From Notospermus geniculatus (taxonomy: Eukaryota; Nemertea; Pilidiophora; Heteronemertea; Lineidae): a stretch of DNA of 64,000 nucleotides. This document shows positions 56,901 through 64,000 of this stretch, one piece after another. Position numbers and translations under genes: made by a program. The notes below the pieces were generated by a model. That model made no database searches. It was not told the DNA's origin and saw only the letters and a list, made by a program, of their open reading frames with translations. Position 1 is the stretch's first letter, and the number at the start of each line of letters is the position of its first letter. Where the stretch lies: assembly GCA_002633025.1 (NCBI GenBank), contig NMRB01000824.1, positions 176,658 to 240,657 on the forward strand, read 5' to 3'.

Positions 56901-57041
56901 CAACCAAAGGGGAAAGGTCAAGAAAAAGACGTCGCTCATAATCGTCAATATAAGGACGCGAACAAGGCTCGGCTAGCCAATCATAATCGCCGAGCGATGG
57001 CGGACAGGAAGAGACAAAAAGGGATGGGTCCTCTATCATAG
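50920..57041 (+). CDS. ASCC2: Activating signal cointegrator 1 complex subunit 2, internal exon apparently missing
   Basis: Exons: 50920-50997, 51638-51861, 52220-52331, 52570-52767, 53154-53365, 53619-53683, 53841-53915, 54107-54272, 54621-54835, 55107-55229, 55369-55569, 56159-56219, 56766-57041. ASCC2 is the ubiquitin-binding partner of helicase ASCC3 in alkylation repair and stalled-ribosome rescue. Marks: 'SLPHDKFWCQAIFDESLQ', 'FGEILYENYIFDIPKLMDLC', 'LLQKMVENVFTQQP', the CUE domain 'VKDLLPHLGTGFIQVCLEEY', 'LNVFDGDEFDVF', 'YDDEYDDTYD', and basic tail 'ANKARLANHNRRAMADRKR'. The exon at 53619-53683 ends in phase 1 while the next needs phase 2, and about 60-80 residues conserved in other ASCC2 proteins have no counterpart in the 157 bases between. 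An N at 53664 lies close, so assembly loss is likely. Exon 1 is less certain. Confidence 0.93.
51187..51261. other. Poly-G run and 51-N assembly gap
   Basis: A run of G followed by N from 51211 to 51261 in ASCC2 intron 1. Another G run (about 51341) follows. The gap probably marks a homopolymer sequencing failure. Confidence 0.95.
51951..52093. mobile_element. GGGGCGGATCC MITE, copy 1 in ASCC2
   Basis: 'caggcacggatcaagagag' to 'aaatcctggatccgcccctg', with inner 'aaaatcgactgtgaaattct'. In ASCC2 intron 2. Confidence 0.8.
52808..52983. mobile_element. GGGGCGGATCC MITE, copy 2 in ASCC2
   Basis: Starts CAGGGGCGGATCCAG, contains 'aaaatcgaccgtgaaattct' and ends 'aaatcctggttccatccctg'. In ASCC2 intron 4. 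Confidence 0.85.
54352..54511. mobile_element. GGGGCGGATCC MITE, copy 3 in ASCC2
   Basis: 'caggcacgtatccaggggg' to 'aaatcgtggattcgcccctg', inner 'aaattgatcatgaaattct'. In ASCC2 intron 8, same orientation as the other two. Confidence 0.8.
55571..55819. mobile_element. Penelope-like / hammerhead-like inverted fragment, copy B
   Basis: A 215-bp insert (55588-55802) between 17-bp direct repeats TGAGTATTGCTAGTTAT (55571-55587, 55803-55819). The insert is an inverted pair of the same segment: 'ggggtcttcctcaggcgct' on the left arm and 'agcgcctgaggaagacccc' on the right. The right arm reads CTGAGGA, A, GACCCC-ACTT-GGGGTC, GAAA (55739-55766), the layout of a hammerhead ribozyme core. The target duplication begins at the T of the donor GT of ASCC2 exon 11. 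Confidence 0.8.
55856..56032. mobile_element. MITE with GGCCCGTTTCC ends
   Basis: Left 'ggcccgtttccttagaatgg' and 'attctgctgtggtttg' are mirrored by 'caaaccacggcagaat' and 'agtggaaacgggtcc'. In ASCC2 intron 11. Confidence 0.8.
56033..56103 (-). repeat. tRNA-like SINE fragment
   Basis: 'ggagattgaacctggaacct' and 'actgcaccactctgaca' read on the minus strand as the B-box and anticodon side of a tRNA-like sequence. Related fragments are at about 22073, 53936-54000 and 56650-56713, all in introns. The family is judged by eye only. Confidence 0.5.
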
Positions 57042-57824
57042 CGATGAACGGTTCTCCAGAAAAATTATTCGTCATGGTGCAATAACATATTTTTCAACAT
57101 CCACTGCATGAATTCTTTCAAATGTTTATTTCCTAAAGATATTTTTTTGACGTGACCATCGACAGAAAGAATTTATACAAAATTATTCTCTGAAAAAATG
57201 CCGTTAAGTTTATTATCTCACTCAATTTGTTTACATACATGTATCTGCACAAGATATGACAACATTAATGTCTGCTGTGAAGTCAGGAGTGCAACAGGAA
57301 AGTAAACGAATCGCAAAAAATTCTCAAGTGCAAAATGTCTTTTATGTTATCTACCGAACTAGTTTCAAGTATTGTTTGCGATGTGGAGAGTCCAGTTGGT
57401 GGTGTCAGTAATCATGTGAATGAAGTGAGGCGGTGCCTTAGCTTTCAGGGCCTCTTTAGCTTTTTGGTCCTGGGGGGGGGGGCAAAAGCCTCTCGGAGGG
57501 GGCAGAAGACCTTTTTTTGCCCAAAATCCACATGAAAATCATGTTTTTTGGTTGGCTCTGGGGGGCAACTGCCCCCCCCCCACTAAATACGGCCCTGCCT
57601 TATTGCTGTAGCGTGGTATCTAAGGGCTTCTCATTATTACTCCAGTCTCTCCAGATGCCATTCTGGGGAACCCAAGGAGCAGCTCGTTCAGTGCATCACT
57701 CGATCCTTTACAATCAGATTTGACTAGGACTTGATTGCTCAAAGAATTTAGCACTTTAGGGGTTGAAATCTATTGGATAAGTGTGATAACCTGTTCGACC
57801 TTGCTGGTGAAAGTGACAAAGATA
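57042..57824. other. Convergent 3' region of ASCC2 and the C-type lectin gene
   Basis: No coding sequence supported. It contains a G-run-bounded repeat remnant (about 57470-57590: 'gggggggcaaaagcctctcg' and 'ggggcaactgccccccccc'). Confidence 0.5.
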
Positions 57825-60800
57825 CTAAACTTGCACCTCATTTGCCTCCACCTGGCATATCGACCACGTGCGCATCGTGCATTTGAAATCGTTCCAGCCA
57901 CCGAAGAGACCACGTAGGACTCCCTCGATCGCGACACAGTTCTTTAGGGTGCCCCCTGCTGGCTGCTGTATGCCTCGCATCACCGTCCAGTTATCGTAGC
58001 TGATGGGAGAATTGTCGGTCCACTTCCAGGTGCCTTCTGCGGCAGCGTCGGTGGCACCGATCCATGGTGCCCATCGGCGTCCAGACCTAGAATTGGGTAA
58101 AATTTTGGGTGAGAATTTTTGCTCATGAAATGAGGCGTGATTGCATCAGTCGCTTTTGAAGTCGAAGGGATGTTGAAAGTGCAGAAGTTTGAAAAATGAA
58201 CTTGGCAGAAAATTTTACTTACATCAAACCAGTTACGAAGTCCTGAGTCTCCTGATCTGGAATTTTAGCAAGCATTCCTGCTTTTCCGATTCTCTGGCCA
58301 ATTTTCTCACAATTCTCCTTGGCTTCGGTCCACGTCTTTCTACCCTTCACGAGCTTGTAGCATTTGTCTCCAAAAAGACTGAAATCATTACCACTGCAGG
58401 ACCATCGGACTGGAAATAACGTTTCAAACAAGTGCACAATTTGTGTGATGAAATAGGGTCTGGACACAATATTTTTTCAAGATATGAAGTGGGAATTGTG
58501 TAGGAAACCTCTTGTTGAAGTACTCCACTGGAGCTTTCAAGCAGCCGTTAATTGTCTTTAGTTGAGTAGGAATAGGAGCTGTCAGTGAGTTGACCAATAG
58601 GTGTCACTACGACCCAATCCAATGCACAAAGCGGACCCATTCATTCTTGATTGAGCACCAATCAAGAGAAGTTTCTTTTGCATTGGCCGCTAGAACTTTG
58701 CTGCCATCTTTTGACAATACGCACGGTTGCAGGGAACTTCAAGCAAAAGTGCTCCTGAGGAGCTTTCAAGCAAGCATTAATTGCCTACATTGATTTACTT
58801 ACTTCTGTCTCTGGCACAGATAAACGGTTTCACGTCAGAACATCTGAGATCCATCCAGTCACCGCGTGTGTCTGTCTGTGATGTAATACCGGCGCAGTTG
58901 AAGTTGTTGTCAACGTCGGGGAGCTGACGACCGGAGAACACGCCCCACTTGGTGAATGAGCTGACCGTGCCGTCCACCCACAGCCATGTTCTCTCTTGTG
59001 CGACGTCCGTGTAGCCAATGAAGACAAACTCATTGCTCCCCCTAGAGGAGACAACCCATTATTAACAGTGGTGCTTTCAACACATGATATTCCTCCCCAA
59101 TTTTGGGAACCTCCCTTAGTGGACACTTCTGCCAGGAGGACACCTCTCTATTAAGGACACCTAAGTCCAGTCCCAAATTGACCGTTTCTATTCATTTTGA
59201 CCTCTGTAATCAGGACACCTCTTAATTTAGGACAGCCTTTGCCAGTACCAGAGGTGTCCTTAATAGAGAGATACTCTATGCCCACTTTAAGTTGCCAGGA
59301 CATTCTGTCACGGACGTGTCTCTAAGGACACCTTTGAGTTTGACCGATGCTATCCTTGTCTGTGAGGTGTCCTGGTTACCGAGGTCAAAATGAATAGGTA
59401 TGACTTTGCTGTCCTGGAAAAAGAGGTGTCCGCCTCAGAGAGGTGTCCCCTAAGGGAGGTTCCACTTTAGTTTTTATCTCGGCTTGTACTGTATCCTATT
59501 GTCAAAGGGTGGAACAGTAGAACCTCTTTGTGGTCACATTTGGTACTACCATCAAGTGCTGTCCTGTTTTGAGAGGTGTCCTGATTACAGAGGTCAAAAT
59601 GAATCAACTTATGACCAATTTTAGACCGATACTTACAGGAAGGTAGAGACGAGATAGTTCTGAGTGGTGATGTCCGGGATGGAGACAAGGTCTCCACCGT
59701 CTCCCTGACATGTCACCCGGGTGTTACCAAAATTCTTTGAAGTTGTGTAAAGTTTGTAGCATCGGTCCTGGTTGAGGGTGTACCCAGTTGGACAAACTGA
59801 AATAAAGGTGGCAGCAATGAGTATTTGTTCAGAATGGCCTAGTTTATAAAACTTTGCCAGTAGCTGGATGCACTCAGTTCAAATCCCATCAGAGTTAGGA
59901 TTTTTCTTGTGTGTCCTTGGTCAAGACACTTTGCTAATCAGTAAAGACTTTGGCCAATAACTAGAGGCATCCTGTCCAAGTCCCATCAATGCCAGGGATT
60001 TCCCTTGTGTGTCCTTGGACAAGGCACTCTACTTTGTATGCCTCAGAGCTGGCTAAGTTTGTATACATGTACTTGAAGGAGTCCATTTTCCATGGTGGAT
60101 AGACTCCGCCCCACTCCCTTAGCGCTGCTGTCCGTTCCGTTGTGGAGCGAACGCGGAGTGGAGTGACAAAGACGGGAACCAGTCCAGCAAGGGGTCTGTG
60201 AGTAAGAGTCATCTTTACTGGAATAATTTTGGGATAATCTTTGGGGAGGGGGTTGACATGGACATTGTAAATTTTATTTAGGCCAATCTATCTCAATTAC
60301 TTACCCTCAACAGCACGTTTTGACCTCTGAGAAGCCTGGAACAGAGAATATGGAGTTGGTATCTCCTATATGGCTGTAGAAAACATGACATTCAAGTATA
60401 GGCCTAACTTTACAAGAGCAGACTATTGTGACTCGGACATGCATTCCAAGGAACACCATTTCTGCCACACCGAGAGTAACCGTCGGGTGGCAATTAAAGG
60501 TGCACATTAATGCTGTGGGATTAAATGTTGGGGACGAGATTGATGCGTGACGTCATCGTGGTCAATCTCTGATACGCCCTCCCATCCGACGAAGGGAGCG
60601 AGCGCTAAGAATCCTGATGTTCTCAGGATGCGCCCTCCAGTCCCTTCGCCGCTTTTTCGGGGACTGCGCCAACTGAGAGCGAAGGCGTTGGGATTTTAAC
60701 CACAGGCCTTTCAAGATAAATATGTCCATGCGGCCTATAGATGTATCAAGTGCGCTCATTAGGCCTAGTTAATGCGACTTGTTAAAACTAAGGCGCGGAT

Positions 60801-61597
60801 TTGTCATTGAACTTTTCGTTAGCCCGCATTACCAACAGAGACCTAAAGGGCGAGTATGACCTGGAATAAGCTGGATTGACTTTGTGGATTATTATATTTT
60901 TTTGATTATACGAAACCACACCACGGCTAAACATTGCAAGCATGCAAAAACGAATTCCTTGTATGGGCATGGTGTCCGCCGAGATCTTGGTGTGCGGATG
61001 AAGTCGAGCCCGAACCACAGACTTGTTTTCCGATTCGAGCGATTTATCAAAAAATGCGGTCGCCTCATCTTTGGGCGGGTGCTGGGCGACCTGTCGTCAG
61101 TCCCACATCTTTTCATTTGGAGAGGGCATTGCCGGCGTACTGTATGGACGTTTTCCCCGCAAAATTTTCCTTCAATATAGAGTTTTCGCAAAGCCCCCGA
61201 AACGTCAGCACCAGGTCTATCCTTTTGTTCGGTGTTGTTTTCGTGTCAACGAACAATGGGTTTGGCGTTTCGGAGGCTTTGCGAAAACGCCCTGCTATTG
61301 TGGGGAAAACGGGCAGAGTCGCGGCAAAAGAGTTTGAACTTTTTTTGCGAAAAACATGAAGTAAATTTCTCGGGTATTTCGCTCCCCGTCTCTACGTAGA
61401 AGGGTCGCGTAGGGACAGCTGAATGAACCGAGAGGTCACAAAAAAGCGTTTGTGGGGTGGGTTTAACACCACTAACAACTTGAAGGTGGACTTAAGGGAC
61501 CGAGGGGTGAAAAGTTTGATTGGTGAAACTGACTTACCTCAGCTGCAAAAACGCCACACGTTGCCAAAATCAACGCGAAAAACATCGAAACAGCCAT
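57825..61597 (-). CDS. Secreted protein with two C-type lectin domains
   Basis: Six exons: 61597-61538, 60335-60305, 59796-59637, 59041-58803, 58409-58223, 58086-57825; 312 aa in frame. Residues 1-19 are a signal peptide ('MFFALILATCGVFAAE'). Exon 2 adds a short basic piece with 'RSKR', a possible furin site. CTLD 1 spans 'VCPTGYTLNQDRCYKLY' to 'DVKPFIC' and includes 'FVFIGYTD' and 'GDWMDLRC'. CTLD 2 spans 'WSCSGNDFSLFGDKCYKLV' to 'RTWSICQ' and includes 'PWIGATD' and 'GGWNDFKC'. Neither has the EPN or QPD sugar-binding triplet in the long loop, so calcium-dependent mannose/galactose binding of the classical kind is doubtful. Such proteins serve in invertebrate immunity, coelomic fluid or skeleton matrix; which is unknown. 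It is convergent with ASCC2. Confidence 0.87.
58569..58735. mobile_element. AATAGGAGC MITE, copy 3
   Basis: 'aataggagctgtcagtgag' onward, with inner 'ccgctagaactttgctgcc', same orientation as copies at 30776 and 31402. In the lectin gene intron between the two CTLDs. Confidence 0.8.
59103..59275. repeat. 'GGAACCTC / GGACACCTCT' dispersed repeat
   Basis: 'ggaacctcccttagtggaca' to 'aatagagagatactct'. Followed at 59300-59475 by an inverted relative ending 'aagggaggttccac' and at 59515-59605 by a third partial copy, all within one lectin-gene intron. Confidence 0.8.
59855..60030. repeat. Direct duplication of a SINE-body segment
   Basis: Two copies about 80 bp apart of 'ttgtgtgtccttgg(t/a)caag(a/g)cact' preceded by 'tcccatca' and 'gggattt'-like sequence, in the intron upstream of CTLD 1. 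Confidence 0.6.
61160..61304. mobile_element. MITE with GAGTTTTCGCAAAGCCCCCG ends, copy 2
   Basis: 'agagttttcgcaaagccccc' at the left and 'ggaggctttgcgaaaacg' at the right. Inner 'ctatccttttgttcgg' is inverted relative to the copy at 45332-45483. In intron 1 of the lectin gene. Confidence 0.8.
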
Positions 61598-64000
61598 GAT
61601 TCCTGTTCGGTGGTCTCTGGTGACGGTGAGTTCAAGGAAAACTGCTAACATGAATAAAGTCCCAATAGGTAGCACCACCGTCGCAGCATGCCTAATGCCG
61701 CACCGTTGCATAGGACATGCAGGCACAACCCTTCAGGGATTACGTTTATGTTTGGGCGTGATTTTTCCGATGGGCCTCAGTTTGTTTCCACAAATATATA
61801 CAAAGATCTGGAGGCGATTTTCAGATATTAATTAATAATAAGGCCTAATAGCTTTATGAGGGTGGAAAGAGGTGTGACTGGGTTTAGGGACATTTGCATA
61901 AATTCTGAAACATTAGGCATACACAGCAGGACAACCTGGTTACCTTGGTGATACAATAAGTTTGGTATCAACCGACCGGGCCAGTCCGCCTGCCAAGATG
62001 GTTGTCCGCGAGATCTGTAGATGTGACGCCTGTCAGTATTTCGTTTGTTCAGTGTCCCCCTGATAAGATCTTTGAAAAAAGCTTTTGAGGGTCTACTGGA
62101 GGATATAAATAACAATATGTAACTAAAGACCCCACGGACAATGCCCCGCCTGCGAAATTTTTTTCCCCACTCTGGTTCCGGGCTCAGGTATATCTTATTA
62201 GCATATGACCAATCAGCGTACTCATGTCCTAGATCTATGCCCGACACAATAGCCCCCCAAAATGTAACCTTAATCGACCATGTCATGTTTATGCCTATAT
62301 AAGTGGATTTGCTTCTTTTTTTGAGAAGGCTTGCGTCTTTTTTGCCAAATTAAATTTGGAGTTGTATTCCGAGGATGAAGCGAAGAAATCGCTTAGTGAC
62401 TTTGAAAGCAACAGTCATATGACATTCAGGGTGTGTTTCACCACTTTCCGTGGTGACCATTTATAAAACTATCCATTACAAATTTATGCAAAGAAAACGC
62501 GCATTATGCGAAGTGTTAGTTTGTGGATCGTGCTTTTTTCCCATTTCGTGTCTTATATCAGTCAAGAACTAATTTCATCCCAGCAATGCCATGTGGCTGG
62601 ATGATGTTCATCAATGTTTCAAAACATCTTCATCAATGTATAAAAGATAAAAATTCCAACAGATCAACGGAAACTGAGCGAGATAGAATAAGGAAAGTTA
62701 AAATTTTTCCACATTACCTGGAGGCAAACATTACCAGCGTACATAGGCATGTATTTTGAGACATACAATATGAAGGTAGGCGAAATCGCGCAAAAAAGCG
62801 TCCACATGCATTAAAAATGTATATGTCAACAACAATTCCACGTGTTCATAAATTATCCAGCTACGACACGAGAAATGATTGGTCATAAGCAAATGAGTTA
62901 TATCTGAGCCCGGAACCAGAGTGGGAAAAAAAATTTCGCGCCCCGCCTAGTGTGACAACCCATGACAACCCCACCGCAGGCCCGAGATTTGAGTCATTTC
63001 ACTCGTTTTATTGCCCCCTCTGAAATAACACGACGGAGGACACGTCTTAAACACCCTGTTTTGAGAGGTGACGAACGTAGCACTCGTCCGAATTCAACAA
63101 AAAACGCAGTAGACTGCTTCTTCACCCTTCAAACGCACCGCTGTACGAGTACAAGCCGAACGGCTCGAGGACAGGGACCAGTCCAGCGCATCACCGGCAG
63201 GTGCTGCCATCTATGTTAACCTCGTCAAACTAACCCATTGTCCCATTTCCCGGGCATTTCTCGGATAACAGCCCGCGCGCTGAGGTCACTTTCCATTTCA
63301 CCGTTTTCACTCCCGTTATTTCGAATCAGAGACATGAAAATCACGTAGAAATCATCAGTTTTCATCACCATTAACTGCAGGATATTGAATTATTCCAAAA
63401 TTTGAGGAATAGGTGTTTTTATTTAGCAAGGTGAGATGACATGGTTTTGGCAGCGCGCGATCAGCTGATCAACGCATGCAATTTTCTGTCAGTTCAGTTA
63501 CCACTAAACAGATACATTGTAGATTGTTCATTTCAGCTGTCTATTTATAGCTGTCTTTTGTGTAATATCATTATGTTTTCTGCTTGGTGTAAAGTCCTTT
63601 TGTCTGGTTCAATCCAGGCTTTTGTTCTACCATGAATTGTGGCACACGCGATGGATTATTATTAGGTTAATGAGGGGAATTTTCCCCCAATTTAATATTC
63701 GTGTCTTTTGAACCGGCAGGGTTTTCGTTGCTGAGATACGGACAGAGTAACACGTGCTATTGTTTACATGTTGATGAGGCTGGGCAGCTGACCCCTTTGA
63801 TCATTGCCAGGATCTTCTAAAGATCCATTGATCCATGACTTGGTGTCTTCCTACCCTATTCAAATTTAGGCCTAAAGGTGCTCAACTTCGAAAATGGCAT
63901 CGACAGCCAAAATATTTAAAGGGCCCCTAGGCAGCTTGCTTACTGGTTAGTGGAAGATCTACATCACAGGCAGGGGTGTAGCTAGTGGGGGGGGGGGGGG
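61598..64000. other. Upstream of the lectin gene; right flank
   Basis: The lectin promoter should lie just right of 61597. No coding exon is supported further on. Present are an 800-bp TIR element (62146-62947) and, at the edge, 'caggggtgtagctagtgggg', the start of another repeat running off the window. Confidence 0.55.
62146..62947. mobile_element. 800-bp TIR element with GCCCCGCC ends
   Basis: Left 'cactctggttccgggctcag' is mirrored at the right by 'ctgagcccggaaccagagtg', within inverted arms of about 75 bp including 'gaaattttttt' and 'atgaccaatca'. The interior shows no transposase frame. Confidence 0.85.

Overview
The window is nuclear DNA of an invertebrate animal, most likely marine. 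Evidence: intron-rich genes with GT/AG junctions and AATAAA signals, animal orthologues, abundant short inverted-repeat transposons, a tRNA-derived SINE, and the word 'taggcctac' scattered through introns and intergenic DNA. Echinoderm, hemichordate or a similar lineage fits, but the species cannot be fixed from sequence alone. It is a draft assembly: five single N (5382, 15561, 28402, 45595, 53664) and one 51-N gap (51211-51261).

Ten multi-exon protein-coding gene models were assembled exon by exon. All but two keep frame from start to stop; ZNF511 lacks its 5' end and ASCC2 appears to lack an internal exon. Order: a beta-trefoil protein with a Pro/Gly/Tyr-rich N-terminus (-, 6.4-9.4 kb); OAF (+, 10.8-12.3 kb); ZNF511 (-, 13.4-15.0 kb); HMBS (+, 16.5-22.4 kb); PFDN2 (-, 23.9-25.1 kb); PROSER3 (+, 25.3-30.3 kb); a secreted two-Ig plus PAN/apple protein (+, 32.5-37.1 kb); a KY-type transglutaminase-like protein (-, 38.8-43.0 kb); a secreted four-Ig protein (-, 46.3-50.2 kb); ASCC2 (+, 50.9-57.0 kb). 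An eleventh model is a secreted protein with two C-type lectin domains (-, 57.8-61.6 kb). The first 6.3 kb and last 2.4 kb hold no gene I can support.

The left half is conserved housekeeping genes arranged as head-to-head and tail-to-tail pairs, so neighbouring genes probably share promoter and 3' regions. The right half groups secreted, lineage-variable proteins (2xIg-PAN, 4xIg, 2xCTLD) around an apparently catalytic KY protein, which looks like a small recognition/immune or matrix cluster interrupted by conserved ASCC2. The two Ig genes on either side of KY use the same two-exon Ig cassette with an intron just before the core Trp, so they look like diverged local duplicates.

Introns and spacers are packed with miniature inverted-repeat elements, several with clear target-site duplications. 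Notable ones are a perfect 211-bp palindrome with an 8-bp duplication, a 545-bp inverted repeat inside PROSER3, a nested pair beside the first exon of the four-Ig gene, and a Penelope/hammerhead-like fragment inserted 18 bases into an ASCC2 intron so that its target duplication starts at the second base of the splice donor.
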